From Rhynchopus euleeides (lineage: Eukaryota; Euglenozoa; Diplonemea; Diplonemida; Diplonemidae): 64,000 nucleotides of DNA. A program made the translations under genes and the position numbers. Numbering within the stretch: position 1 is the stretch's first letter; the number at the start of each line of letters is the position of its first letter. The notes beneath the pieces are model-generated. The model ran no database searches and was not told where the DNA came from. It saw only the letters and a program-made list of their open reading frames with translations. The DNA is taken from positions 434,001 to 498,000 of the forward strand of contig OY723249.1 of assembly GCA_963210315.1 (NCBI GenBank). Reading direction: 5' to 3'. Below, piece by piece: positions 1 to 11,969 of the stretch.

Positions 1-558
1 TCCCTGCAAAATTTAGCTGAAAACCAGCCGGGAAAAAAATTTTCCAGCCCGGTAATAATATGACTGTACGATCCCGGCTCCTCACAATTTTGGCTGAGGT
101 TCTATATTACCGGGAATAAAATTTTTTTTTTGGCCAAAAAAATTTTTTTTCGACATGTCGAAATTTCGGCCACCCTGGGTCAGTACCCTGGACCGGTACC
201 CAGCTAGGCAGAAAAAAATCGCAAAAAAATCCGAAAATTTTCCGAAAAATGTGGGTGTGGCACCCCAGAGGGCCTGATTTTCGGTTTAGGCACGCGAAAA
301 AAAAAATTTTTTTTTGGCCAAAAAAATTTTTTTTCGACATGTCGAAATTTCGGAATTCCGTACCCCAGGGGGGTATGGAAACTGGGTACCTTTGACCTGG
401 TGCCTACGCCTGCCTGCGCCTGCCTACGACACAATGCGTTTTTTTGCGAAAAATCTGGATTTTTTCCAAATTTGTACTCTATTTTCCCCAGCCAAAAAAC
501 CCTGCCTATTTCGCCTGAGAATGCCTAAGAATGCCTAAATTTCCATGCCCCCAATAGA
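1..558. repeat. A/T-homopolymer-rich repeat region with an internal direct repeat
   Basis: No gene is visible. A unit of about 50 bp occurs twice in direct orientation (about 120-169 and 305-353). Each copy holds a T-run, GGCCA, an A-run, another T-run and the palindrome TCGACATGTCGA. A short imperfect array built on TGCCTACGCC follows at about 399-428. The region may be the right part of an element that starts outside the window, but no matching opposite end is present. Confidence 0.5.
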
Positions 559-566
559 TCCATTTT

Positions 567-1191
567 CAGTGTTCTCCCGATTCGCCACTCCGGGAAAAAT
601 GTGATGGCGAGTTTTGATCCGGAAAAAGGGGTGCGAAAAAAATTTCTCGCGCGCTTCGCGCGCGAGCGCCTCATGCAATGCGCGCGTATATCCGCAACAA
701 CATTCGTTCTGATCGATATGCTCTGCATTGTGCGGTGTGAGTGGACAACGAGGAAGTCCGACAGACTTCATTGTGCAGGGATGGTGGTCTGCACGTACTC
801 CATCTTCACTCACGACCATGTCGCACTCCTGGTGTTGTGCCGTTTCCCACTTGCCATGGTACCCCAAATGGTACACATGCACACTCGACAGGCGCACATC
901 ACAGGGGGGTCTGGGGGGCGGAGCCCCCCAGCCGCCGGAGGCCACGGTAGTGAACATCTGGCCTTCTCCGTCGCGTTCTTGGACTCTTTGGATCAATCGC
1001 GGTTCGTAGTGGGGCACGAACCCAGAGATGCTCGTTGTTGGGAAGTAGTGCAGGTCGATGAGTGGGAAAACCGTCTAAAATCTGTGAAAAAATCCACCCC
1101 CAAAAAAATGGCGAAACTCGCCATCGGGTTTTCGGGGGGAAAAATACAAATGGCGACTTTCGCCCCCAAACTCGCCATCGGGAGAACACTG
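567..1191. mobile_element. Non-autonomous hAT-like element E1
   Basis: The left end reads CAGTGTTCTCCCGATTCGCC and the right end is its near-exact inverse (reverse complement CAGTGTTCTCCCGATGGCGA). The element is flanked by a perfect 8-bp target duplication, TCCATTTT, at 559-566 and 1192-1199. CAGTG ends with 8-bp duplications are the hAT hallmark. At 625 bp it has no transposase. It holds a GC-rich hairpin at 646-666 (9-bp stem, TTC loop) and one copy of the 60-bp hairpin module at 901-960. ORFs across it are fortuitous. Confidence 0.88.
901..960 (+). repeat. 60-bp hairpin module, copy 1 (in E1)
   Basis: Reference copy of the module. It begins ACAGGGGGGTCT, contains a perfect hairpin with 9-bp stem CTGGGGGGC and loop GGA, then AGCCGCCGGAGGCCACGG and ends TAGTGAACATCTG. 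Eight copies occur in the window, all on the plus strand, opposite to host transcription. Confidence 0.95.
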
Positions 1192-1199
1192 TCCATTTT

Positions 1200-4100
1200 G
1201 CTGGTATGAACATGCCGAGAATCTTTTTTAATTTTGATAACCTACATGTTGTGCCCGCAATGCCCGTCAACCGCAGTTTTTTGTGTTTCTTTTGCTCCCC
1301 CCCCCCCCCCCACCAACAAACACTCTACACACTGAAATACTTTGTTTCCTGTTTGCTGATTCGTTTTTAACGCGCTTCCCACCCCCGGTTCAAAATATTC
1401 CGAGAATGGGGCAGCGAGTGAAGCAGAGGGAACTGAATATGCCAAACAAGGTGCAAAACAAAAGGAGTGGGCAGGGAACGGAAGGGGGTCAGAAGGGGGA
1501 AAGGGGCAAGGGAAGGACAGGGCCGTGCCTATCATCGGGAGCAGGAGACGCCGCATCCCCCACACACCCTCCCAAGGGGCACATCCCCCAAATGCCACAC
1601 TGATGTATGTGAATCAGACACGTCATACCCACCCCACCCCCTACACCCCTCCACCGCCCACCCCCCATACCTTTGCCCTGACCACGGTCGTCGAAATAAA
1701 TAACCATTTTTTTTTGCTTCGTTAGAGGTTTCACCGAGCGAGCTCTCAGGCAACCTCTACTGTGACACGTCACAACAGAGTATGAAACAGAGGTATCAAC
1801 AGGCGTTTGGGTTAGATGGCTGAACCCAAAAACAGCTAAAAAAACCTCCCCCTCCCTCCCTTGGCGGTGCTGAACCAGTTTGGAAATCCGCAACATCCGC
1901 GCAATCTGCGAGATTCCGGGAACCTAGGCCTAACCACGGGTGTTTCAGGTGGGTGGGGGCAACATATATGCTTCGTATCTTGGCCCCATTCGATATGCCA
2001 TCTAAGCGGCGGTTTTTTTTGAGGCAGGTTTGAGTAGGCCGCCTTTTTTGGAAATCGGGTCGGAGGAATCAGGAATCAGGCTTCAGAATACATTGCATGT
2101 GAGCTGGGGTTTCCACAGATCGTAAACAGCGCCGCATCAAAAAAGAAACATGGCTGCGATGTTTTTTTCCCCCGGCTTTTACGTTTGGCACGCCACACTA
2201 GCCACAAATTGAGGGGGTGGGGGGCGGGGTTTCACATGCAAGAAAACCACTGAAATATCTGCATGGGGAAATATGCACAGTTCTTTTGAATATAGGGGTG
2301 GGCGGGGCGGGGACCGCCCTTCATCATCATCCTCAACTCCCCGCTGGCCACAGCAACCCCCGCGCGCCCGTTTATTACAAATATTTTTTTTGACACTCTT
2401 TTTAAAACAGCAGGAGGCGCACCATCCCTCCCCCCTCCCCCCTCCACCCGAGATGAAGGAACGAAAGGCCCCAGAAAACAGGCAGACCTGGTTGACCTGC
2501 CTCAGGGCCTGTCTCGCTGCAGCCCCCCCTTGAAAAGGAGAAAAAGTGGAGGTGACACAGACAAGCGCCCTGGAATGTGCAGAGGGGGGCAGAAGTGGGG
2601 GGGTTTGATCGTCGAGAGGGAATGGAAAAGTAAATCTCCCAGCACCTTCTCGCAATGTTAGTCCTTTTTGTAGTCACTACACCAGATATGTTGTACAAGG
2701 CAGATCAATGCACAACGGGAGGGTGTGTAGCAGTTGTCTGTCAGTGGCTTGGTGGTTGGACCGCAATACAGTATCACTAAAACACAACCAGGTGTCTGTC
2801 CGTAATACGGGGCAGAAGTGGGGGGGGGGGGGGGGCAAAAATAATCAATCATTCCAGCCGGATCGGACAGCTTAGCGCAGAGCTTTTACGTTTTCGGATA
2901 TTTTTTTTACTTTTTGGTGCCGACAATCGCAAGCTTGGCGTGGTATGTCCCATTGATGCACCGCTGGATTTGGATTATTTTGCTTCACTTCTTGGCAACG
3001 TGTGTTGCGCAACATGACCAGTACGAACACCACGTGGACCTTTGGTTGGGAATCGGCAACCTCCAGTCTGCCGCACGATACGAACAGACTGGGTCGTGCA
3101 CAATTCATCTTTTGGAGAGATTTTGCGGGGGGCGGCGGTGGTGGGGGGTGCCTCAACGAATAACAACCAAAATTGGCCTTCGCCGATACAGTGTCATGAA
3201 CGGGGTTTTTTTGTGTAGCCTCATGCAATGAAGGAGGAAATGGAACACGGAGAACGCAGGTCCGATTTGAGTTTACGGCACGCGTAGTGCCGTAATTGCA
3301 GAGCCACATCTCACCTCATCACAGGTCGAGGTGTGTGCGTTTCACCACAACCTCTCCCCTTCCCCATTCCCCCGTGTTCAGTGACATGTGTCGATAGTGT
3401 TCCATTTCCTGGTTTTTTTTTTACGCACACGACTTTCGCGCGGAAAGTGTCATTCAGCTCTGCCAAACGTGCTCTACACACCACCCCCTTCATCAGGCAA
3501 GTGGGTTTGTAAGTGTGTGTGGAAGCGTCAACGCAACTTTGGCTTTGTTCTCTCTTCTCTAAAACTCTTCCGCCGCAAAACAAAATAAAAACGCAACCCA
3601 GCCAAATTCTGCTGGAAAATATCACCCCGAGTTGTGTCAGCCCAGCCTATTTTGTTTGGGGGGCTGTGAGCTTCACCCCCTTGCATCTCGACACACCGTG
3701 CCTCTGTTCGCTCTGTGCAAGCTGCGCCAGAGCCGCACATAAATGAAAACCTGTGCTACTCTTTGTTCACTCCAGAGCGAAAGCACCACCGTGTGATCCG
3801 CAACGGGTTTTTTTGATTTGATTGCAACTAACATCTCAGGCAATGTGCCATGTCAGGCATTAAGCAGCACTGCAAGGAATCATGATCTGTAATGTGATCA
3901 GAGGAGCACAATGAACCAGGCGTTGTTGATGTGGATGTTCAACACTGCACCACCCGCAGAGGGAAGGGGGGGGGGGACGGGGGGGCCCGCTGAACGTCTC
4001 TCCCAGGGGAATTTCAGGAAATTCCCCTCCGACAACCTCAGAACAACGGCGAACTGAAGGCGTGGCGCCGTTAATCCCGGGGTTTATACCCACCACCCAC

Positions 4101-4651
4101 CCCCACAGGCAGGCAAACCTCTGCCGAGCGATCTTGCGAATCCAGATGGCAAAATCGCGGGGATTTCGCCGCCTGTGGCACTGTGCGTGTGCTGCACTCA
4201 GAAACAGAGGGAGGGGGGGTCTGTGTGCCCCTCCAAAGGTTAAAAGAAAAGATAACGGACGGACCAAAACTGAAATCAACGGACGAGATAGAGACGAGTC
4301 GAGGAGGGTGTGATGGGGGAGAGGAGAGAGATTGATAGAGAGAGAGAGGGCTGGGGGGGGGGGGGGGGGGATAGAAGAGAAGAGAGGGAGGTGGGGTGGG
4401 GTCGGGGAGGGGAGGGTGAAGTGAAGAGGTTACTCACAACACAAGGAAAAATAACTGTTGGTGGGTGCAAAAAAAAACTTCCTCGCAGAGGAACATCGCC
4501 ACGCAGGAAGGCGTGGGGTGGGGGGTGGGGGAGAGGGAGAGGGAGAGGTGGTGGGGGATGGTGTCCTCGCGACTTACGAAAACACCCGTCAGCTCTCTTC
4601 TCCTCCCTTCAGATTCTGCACCGCAGGTTTACCTTTTTTTTGTTACCGACA
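1200..4651. other. Intergenic; no gene recognised
   Basis: No ORF resembles a known protein. Contents are homopolymer runs (C-run near 1297-1310, G-run near 2820-2834, G-run near 4350-4370), purine-rich stretches near 4310-4430, and fragments of dispersed repeats such as a T-run followed by GGTGCCGACAATCGC near 2905-2930. A minus-strand copy of the GACGCTTC motif lies near 3523. This is 3' of the kinase gene, past the hAT-like insertions. Confidence 0.6.
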
Positions 4652-4659
4652 ACCACCAG

Positions 4660-5634
4660 CAGGGTATAAGATAGACTTTTTTTCTGGCGCCGTTTTCCGG
4701 TTTTTCTGGTTTTGAAAATTTTTCGCGCGCGCCTTCGGCGCGCGCGACCCGCGCAAACCCTCCCAGAGTCTGAGAAGGCCCGGTGCCTGCGCGCGTCCTG
4801 TCGTACTGAGGCTGCTTGGTGGGGCAGGCGCAGCAGCTGCTTTGAAAGTTTGGACTCTCGACCAAAAAACCGGTCTGGTGCAATGCTTTTACACAGGGGG
4901 GTCTGGGGGGCGGAGCCCCCCAGCCGCCGGAGGCCACGGTAGTGAACATCTGTTCACTACAGTCTGGATTCGCTTGTAAGTAGGAAGGCTTCGCTGTATC
5001 GCAGCCCGGCCAGCAGGAGATCACTGGTCCTTGAGGGTTCAACCTTCAGGGTGGAGGAGGACGGGGGAGCGACCACTCGTGACAGGTGTGCGTTGTGGGT
5101 GGAGTGGGTGCACGACAGAATGGCCAAAGGGTCCACGAGATCTCTGCACACATTCCGTTATCGAGGAGATGGGCACCTAGCTGTGACGACAGGCAACAAA
5201 CAAATCTCATCTGTTAGTTGCCCCCAATAGGCTTGGCGACCTTCAAGACTGCTTGAAAGTCGTTCGTGTTCTCGTCTCAGCCCTCCTGACTGCAGTCTTA
5301 GACTCCCTCTTAGACATGGTGGCTGGAGTCCACCATGTGTGCACCTTCAAAACAGAAGAGACCTGCATGACGAGGTCACCACCCACCGGGCCATCCGCTA
5401 GGTCCATTTTTCTTCTCCGCTTCTCTGCCTTCTTTGGACTATTTGAGCTCTGTGCGGATCACGATGGGGTCACTTTCTATTTTTTTATGGCGTTTTTTCT
5501 GACTGTTTTACTGTCCCAAAGGCACAAGAAAAACCGCCAAAAATGAGACCGACCTTTTTTTTTTTTTCCAGAAAACCGGGAACCGGGAAACCCTGGTTTT
5601 GAAAACCGGAAAACCAGACCTATCTTATCCCCTG
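4660..5634. mobile_element. Non-autonomous hAT-like element E2
   Basis: The left end CAGGGTATAAGATAGAC and the inverted right end (reverse complement CAGGGGATAAGATAGGTC) are followed inward on both sides by TTTTCCGGTTTT-type sequence. Flanking 8-mers are ACCACCAG (4652-4659) and TCCACCAG (5635-5642), which match at 7 of 8. The element is 975 bp with no transposase. It repeats the internal plan of E1: a GC-rich TTC-loop hairpin near the left end (4724-4746, 10-bp stem) and one 60-bp module at 4893-4952, although its terminal repeats differ from those of E1. Confidence 0.82.
4893..4952 (+). repeat. 60-bp hairpin module, copy 2 (in E2)
   Basis: Identical by eye to the copy in E1 over the full 60 bp, although the host elements have different ends. 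Confidence 0.95.
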
Positions 5635-5642
5635 TCCACCAG

Positions 5643-6633
5643 CCTCAGGTGTGGAGATCACCAGAGGTGACTTGTGCATTGGCATATTCTGTTTTTTTTG
5701 GAAGAACAGCTAGCTTTTCCGCACTAAACAGACTCGTGGCAGCGTTCGGTATCTGCACACATGCACGCAGGCACCGTTTGTACAAACAAAGAACGCAACC
5801 CCAAGTCTTTTTGGGCATCGACAACCAAACAAGATGGAGCCTGATCTTGGCCACAAATATTGTTTTTTGCCTCTGCAAAAAAAAAAGTCAAACTGTCCCC
5901 CATGCCAGTGGTGGAGGGGAAAAACAAAAAACTGATGCAAACCCGAAGAGGTGGAGGGGGGGATCCATGACAGCTGGCGCTCTGCGAAACGCTGGACACA
6001 CATACACAACACACACCCGCAAAACAGGCCAGGAAGTCAAGCCATTCCAAATCATCCCCCACCGGGGCAGAGCACGGGGAGGAGGGGAAGGACTGCGCGA
6101 CTGCAGAACCGCATGTCACCTCAGGCAGCAAGCGTCGAGGTGCTTACCGAGGTGTATGCACCGCACACCAACAGGCCCTTCTCTTCCTCCTCCCCCCCCC
6201 CCACCCACACTTCCCTCCAGACACCTGCTGTGTCTCCTTCATTCGGGCAAGGCTTGGGAGGGGAGGGGGGGGGAGGGGGGGTTCCGAAGTCGAGGTTCCG
6301 AACCCCATCCCACCACCCCCCTGCCTCCTCTTTTCGCAACCCCCGGAGAAGCCCCGTTGGCAGGTGCAAGATCTACAGACCTGCACACCCCAGGGGAGGT
6401 GGGGGGGTGGGGGGGGGGGGGGGGCATATGTTTTCCTTTGCCCGCTTCTCTCTGTGTGTCTCTCTCTGAAATCCTCTCGTCGGACGGAGCAGGTGCGCAG
6501 CTCAGCAGCATCACTCGGCGGAGCTGCCGGCTGCACGTTATTTTGTTTTGATCCCCGCACCCACCCCCACCCTTATTTCAAAAAAACCGGGGTGGGAGGC
6601 AGGGGCTGGTTGAACTGCCACCACCTTTCGGGC
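5643..6633. other. Intergenic 3' region of the kinase gene
   Basis: No coding signal. It holds a C-run near 6189-6200, G-runs near 6260-6290 and 6405-6425, and a possible old repeat fragment near 5800-5830 (T-run followed by GGGCATCGACAACCA). The 3' UTR and processing site of the kinase transcript should lie here. Confidence 0.5.
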
Positions 6634-9600
6634 TCAAGCAGCGTGATGGGCCTGGATACGCATCACGCCCGCCATGCCGGGAACAGGCGTCGGCAGCGGC
6701 TTTGAAGGCCCCGAGGATGTCGAGTTGGAAGACGACTGCTCGTCATCACACTGCACGCTGACGTGATCCCTCTCGTGGGTGTCGGTAGCTGCGACCCTGT
6801 TGTTCGGCACAACAGGGAGGCGCTCGTCGGCACGCAGGTGCGCAGGCCGCACGTGGGTTAGGTGGGGGGCGAGGCCCGACCCCACGGTCTCACTCACGCT
6901 GCTTGTGTAGTAGCCGTGGTGGTGGCTGCTGCAGTTGTGGGCATCGTGGCTGGAGATGCGCGGGGCAAAGGGCTTCGGCGCGTGGCGGGCGGTCAGCGGG
7001 GGGATGCTGATCTTCGACGAGGGCGCACGCACAGGGGGCGACGGGTCGTTGGGGTCGTACTTCGGCACCTTCAGCCACATCAGCACGCTCGACGCAGGGG
7101 GGCGCACGTGGTAGTCAGGCTCGAGGAGCGAAGCCACAACCGTCCCCAGCAGCGGGTACCCCGCAGCAGTCATCTCCGCTTCCACGCTCCTCTGGAAGTT
7201 CTCCACCTGCAGCGCCTCGCTGAACATGACGCGGATGTTGTGCTCGTCCAGCCGCTTCATCGCCACTGCGTACATAATGCAGCCCAATGCCCACATGTCA
7301 GCCTCCTTCCCGTAGTGATGTGCCCAGCATTCTGGCGCCATGTAGCACAACGTCCCTGCGCGTGTGCAGCAGTATTGGTTGTGCATCTTCTTCGCAAGGC
7401 CAAAGTCTGTCACAATCACGCTGCGGCAGTCGTCAGACATCAGCACGTTCTCTGTAACGAGGCGGGTGTGTTGGAGGGCAACAGGGTGCGGTGGCCTCAG
7501 GTGGCTGGCGTGGCATACCAGGCTTCAGGTCGCGATGGATCAGCGGCTCGTCCCTGTCGTGGAAGTGCTGCATCAGGGAGCTGATCTGTGCTGTGAAGTC
7601 CAGCAGGAGGTCCTCAGGGATGGGGTCCGGCGTGGACATCGCAAACTGCTTCAGGTCACCCCGCTTGTAGAACGGCATCAGCAGGCACACGTACTTCGGG
7701 TTGCTGAACTGTGAGGCGGAAGAGGGGGTTGGTGGTGGCATGGCTGATTCGAGAATGCAGCATAGAATACGTCAGACACATGGGGCGCTGTTTCTGAGGG
7801 TGATGCTGTGGTGAAACCCACACACGAACACACAAATCAAGCCAGCCCCGTCCCCCACCATCAGAGCACTGACCACTCGCAAGCAGACAGCGCCACAGGC
7901 ACAGCGAGAGTGCTAGTGCAAGAATATACCTTTTTGATCTCCTCCAGGAAGGACTCCACGCCGCCCCCGTTGAGCCCTGCGGGCGACAGCAGGGGACGTT
8001 CCTCGTTGAGGCGCTCTTCTGTGCTGACGTCCTGCCAGTTCATGAATGTCTCGATGACGCGGATCATGTTGGGGTGACCCTGGTACTGACGCATCGTTGT
8101 GAACTCCAGCAGCGCCCTCTCCTGCTGCTCGTCAGAGTCGCAGCTGTTCGGTGTGGGTGTAGGGCAAGGTGCGGCAACAGGAAACCACACATGAGGTTGT
8201 GCACACACAGCCTCACCAGCCTAAACAACCAAAGCATACTTAAGATACTTCAAGGCACACAGAGCCTTGTCCTGCCGGCGCCTCACGAGGTAGACAACAC
8301 CATAGCTCCCACTCCCCAGCTTGGAAACCATCTGGTACTTGCGTGCCGGTGAGTCCAGGTTGCTCTGGTTGTTGGTGCAGCCACAGAAGCACACCAGCAG
8401 CAGCAGCACCGTCACACCGAGAGTGATGCCCACGATGCAGCGGGTTTGGGTGTACCACGGGTTGGACTCTGGGGGTGCGGGTGTCGGGAAAACAGGGGGA
8501 ACAGGCGTGGTGTTGTCGATGCAGTAGGAGAATACGGACCCGTTCTGCGACCCCACAAGCAGCGACAGGGTGGACGCGGACACGGCGGGTGGAGTCGGCT
8601 GCATCCACATGCGCGCCTCCGTCGGAAGCTCCACCGTGTGCATCCACATCTTCTCCACCTCGCCGCGCCCGCCACGCAGCCCGAACACCATCTCGTGCGT
8701 GGTGTTGCTGGCAGACACATACACGGTCTCATCCTTCACGGTGGGCTGCGACCACCCCACCTTCTCCTGCGTGAGGGACCAGTTGGAGCTGGGGTAGAGC
8801 CACTTCCCGCTGACGGCATCCTGGTCATCGACGGTTTCCCACACCTGGTCGAGGCGGCACTTGCAGCTGCTGTCACGGAACCAGGTGAAGGCTGTGGCGT
8901 TGCAGTGCTGGTCGTGGCACCCGTCCCTGCAGGACTCGGGGGTGGCGAACGCGCCATCGAGTGTCACGATGAACCCTGTCCCATTGGCACACGCATCCTT
9001 CGAGGTGGAGTACCCGCCGAAAGTCAGGTGGGGTGGGTTGATCGCATGCACGCCAGCAGGCTGTGTGCCAACCAGGGACGTCCACGACGTTGTCGAGTAC
9101 GCGAACCTCCCGCTCCCATCGGTGAACACCGACGCCCGCGATGCGACCGACTGCGTGTGCATGCACCACACATGCACACCCGACGATGTGTTGTACCCCT
9201 TCACGCTCGGGTCCCCATCCTCCACAACGCTGACGATCGCGATGTTCTGCGTGACTGTCGCGGCTGCAACCACGGGCAGCCCATCCACCTTCCACAGCAC
9301 GTCGCCCGTGACAGGGTCGAAGGCAAACAGGTTGATCGCACCCGCCGCAAACACCCTGTCGGTGTCTTTGTCGTACGTCGGGGCGAGGGGCGGGTGCATG
9401 GGGTCCAGCCCTCCGACGCCTGACGAGAGCTCGTGCTGCCAGGCCACCTTGCCCTTCTGGTCACCAGAGATCCACAGGGCGAACAGCGTATGCACCGTCG
9501 GCAGGTCGCGGATGCTGTTGGAATCCTCGGTGAAGCACCCCACCGACACGACGTACACTAGGTTGTGGCTCGGTGCCACCGACACAGAGCTGAGAATGAT

Positions 9601-9993
9601 AGAGCTTGACCTGTGGTCATTCCACGACCACAGGTTCTGCTGCTGCGAAGACTCTGCAGGGAAGCACCTCAGGACGCTGGGGTTCTGGCCAGCCACCGAA
9701 TAGACGAGCCCCCCATAAGTCACAGGCTGCTCCACAGCCATGGCCCCGGTGCCTGTGTTCCAGTTGAGGGTTCCATCCTCGAGGGATATCGCGTACATTT
9801 GGCTCATCGAGCCTTCGTCGCTCGCCGCGACAAAGGCATGCGTGTCGTCCGATGTAACGTACATCTCAATGTAGTCAGATCCCATCGGGGTGTACACCCA
9901 TTTGATGGGGGCAGAGTAAGCGTTGTGACCACCGGCCCTTTCGACCACCGCACAGAGCAGCACCAGCTGCAGCAGATTTCGGAGAGAAGCCAT
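6634..9993 (-). CDS. Receptor protein kinase with PQQ-propeller-like ectodomain (4 exons)
   Basis: Exons 9993-8240, 8143-7930, 7708-7519 and 7451-6634 join in frame to 991 residues. Introns are 96, 221 and 67 nt with donors GTATGC, GTATAT and GTATGC. The first ATG (9993) begins a signal peptide (MASLRNLLQLVLLCAVV). Residues about 30-500 carry beta-propeller-type repeats (LFAFDPVTGDVLWKVDG, VYAISLEDGTLNW-like) and a Cys-rich PAN/apple-like insert (SCRDGCHDQHCNATAF). One membrane segment lies at about 519-539 (IVGITLGVTVLLLLVCF). The kinase domain is complete: GSGSYG at 560, Lys582 in ALKYL, HRDLKPEN at 714 with Asp716, DFG at 735 and APE at 758. The Ser/Thr-rich tail is low complexity. It is a type I membrane Ser/Thr kinase by architecture, resembling IRE1 in plan (luminal propeller, membrane segment, kinase), but I see no RNase domain. 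The ligand is unknown. Confidence 0.88.
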
Positions 9994-10044
9994 CGCGGGC
10001 GTAGTGTTGACAAACAGGAGAAGGGGGGAACGGGGCGAAAGAGG

Positions 10045-10047
<3 letters not shown>

Positions 10048-10075
<28 letters not shown>
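10048..10075. repeat. (GA)n microsatellite upstream of the kinase gene
   Basis: A run of about 14 GA units, read as a CT tract on the coding strand about 60 nt before the kinase ATG. It could serve as the polypyrimidine tract for trans-splicing; that role is inferred from position only. Confidence 0.7.
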
Positions 10076-10077
<2 letters not shown>

Positions 10078-11301
10078 CGCTGTGTGCTCACCCTCCAACC
10101 CTCTCCTCCCCCCCTTCTTTCGCTTCCCCTCCCTTCCTCAGGGGATGCCCAACACGGCGGGGGGGGGCCAGGCAAGTGTGCGGTGTGTGTTTGGCTTTTT
10201 TTGGGAGATGTGCGGGATGTTTTCCTTCGAGATTTTCTTTCACAATTCAAGTGTATTCTTGACAGAGGGAGAGAGAAAGAGAGAGAGAGGGGGGCTACAG
10301 GCTCTTTACCTTTGGCACCCCTCCCTCCCTGCCTATCACAGTGCCCGGAGGAGGGAGAGGGTGATCGTGTGATGCACAGGCTGCTTCGGAAGGGGGGGGG
10401 GCAGGGGCGGGTGTGTGGGTGGGTGGGGTTTGGAGACCCGGCGCCCGTGCCCTGTGTGGGGGGTGGTGGGTGGTGTGGGGTTGGTGTGATGGGTGACGGG
10501 TTTTTTTTGTTTCAAAATACCTACGAGAAAAACTTGGCCTCTATGCTGTGAGTGTTGCATTGGACCAGGCCTGGGCGGGGAACGAGCCCTTTTTCCAGGT
10601 TTTTTGGGTCGGGGAACCAGGTTTTTTCTAAGAATTTTTACAAGGGATTTTTTGCTCGCCCCCCCACAGTTTCCAGGCGCGTGCCCGTCAGGCGGGACTT
10701 TTTCTCTGATTTCTCTCCGCGTCATCATGTGACAGCTCTCGAGTGATGCCCAGAGATGCTTGCGGCAGAGAGTGCCCCTCATGCGCGTTACAGCTGAAAA
10801 TGAATGAGGATCATCTGGCACTCGTTCTCATCGGGGGTTGTGCTCCGCAGGGACTCAATACACCTTGGCACTCTCGCAGGGCTGGACATGCCAGCAGCTG
10901 GAGGACAGTTACAAAGCTGCCACTCCCCGACGCCACCCACCTGCTGGCCCCTTCAGGTCTGAAAGCCCAAAAGCTCCCGGGGATTTTTGCAGTGGTGCGC
11001 ACCATATTCAGCGCAGTAGGGTGATCTCTCCGATTTTCCAAAACTGCTGGTTTACTGGTTTGGGGAACGGTCGTCGGCAGACCGTTGAAATGCCCGTGTT
11101 AGCAAGGCACACTCACGTTTCAGGTAGCGTGTCGCGTGTCACGCATGTCGCGAACGCGGCAAGTGTACCTCCCAGGTGGGGAAGCCCGACCTCCTGTCCG
11201 ATGTCAGTCAGGCTTCGAAGAAGCGCTTCATGGATGCGGCGCTGACCTCCTACGCTGCACTGTACCCGGGGAAGTGAGATAGATGGACGGGCACACGCTA
11301 C

Positions 11302-11361
11302 ATGAGGGGTTTGGGGGGCGTGAGCCCCCCAGCCGCCGGAGGCCACGGTAGCGAACATCTG
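11302..11361 (+). repeat. 60-bp hairpin module, copy 3 (diverged)
   Basis: The most diverged copy: it begins ATGAGGGGTTT and has GGCGTGAGCC in place of GGCGGAGCC, so the hairpin loop changes while the G and C arms still pair. It ends AGCGAACATCTG. It forms the left half of a module-spacer-module dimer. Confidence 0.9.
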
Positions 11362-11472
11362 TTCGTGTGGGCGTACAGATTCTGTGCGAGTTGGCTGCGT
11401 CCTCAGAGGCGACTGGAGTGGCTGGACCCCGACTTGATGGGATTCGAAGGACTTGAGTACGAGACGTACGCC

Positions 11473-11532
11473 ACAGGGGGGTCTGGGGGGCGGAGCCCCC
11501 CAGCCGCCGGAGGCCACGGTAGTGAATGTCTG
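11473..11532 (+). repeat. 60-bp hairpin module, copy 4
   Basis: Matches the reference copy except near the 3' end (TGAATGTCTG). The spacer from copy 3 contains GATTCTG and GAGTTGGCTGCGTCCTC, which recur in the dimers at 59943-60186 and 61076-61310. Confidence 0.93.
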
Positions 11533-11631
11533 GCTCTCCAGTTGGCCAGCAAGGCGAACGGTACGTGGGACAGACTTCCCTTCCATCCTTGTGCGCACCC
11601 TGTCGACTGGGGAAAACTTAGAAAAAGCGCC

Positions 11632-11706
11632 CTATCACTTCACAGCTACAACCGCTCTGATGAATTTCCTTTTGTTTGTTGCGTTGACGCTTCTACACAC
11701 AAAACC
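11632..11706 (+). repeat. SINE-like repeat, family A, copy 1
   Basis: Carries the family landmarks CTACAACCGCTCTGATGAA, TTTTGTTTGTTGCG and TGACGCTTCTACACA followed by A-rich sequence. Closely similar segments lie at 16614-16691 and, more diverged, at 19785-19871. The A-rich 3' end after a fixed sequence suggests a retroposed origin. No promoter boxes were recognised. Confidence 0.6.
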
Positions 11707-11969
11707 CTGAACTGATCACACCCTGAGCCTGATGAAGGGTGGGGTTAGTGTATAGAGCACGTTTGGTTGCAGCTGTGGTGGGGCGTTTTCCGCTCACACG
11801 AGTGTGCTTAAAAAGTTTTTTCCTCTGCGAAACAACGTTAGAAAAAAAATTCCCTAACAAAATTCTTAGAAAAAAAGTTTTTTCCCCTTACAAAAATTCT
11901 TAGAAAAAAAGTTCAGAATCCTGAAAGTGGGGAACAAGCCCCCCAGTTAGGAACAGCCCTGCATTGGAC

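Larger units (their letters stand above)
10566..11961. mobile_element. Non-autonomous hAT-like element E3 (composite)
   Basis: The left end CAGGCCTGGGCGGGGAACGA and the right end (reverse complement CAGGGCTGTTCC, further in CTTGTTCCCC) are imperfect inverted repeats. They share TTTTTTCTAAGAATTTTT about 70 bp in from each end. The 8-bp target duplication CATTGGAC is perfect (10558-10565 and 11962-11969). The element is 1396 bp with no transposase. It contains two 60-bp hairpin modules (11302-11361, 11473-11532) separated by a spacer of about 110 bp, and a SINE-like fragment at about 11632-11706, so it has itself been a target for insertion. Confidence 0.85.
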
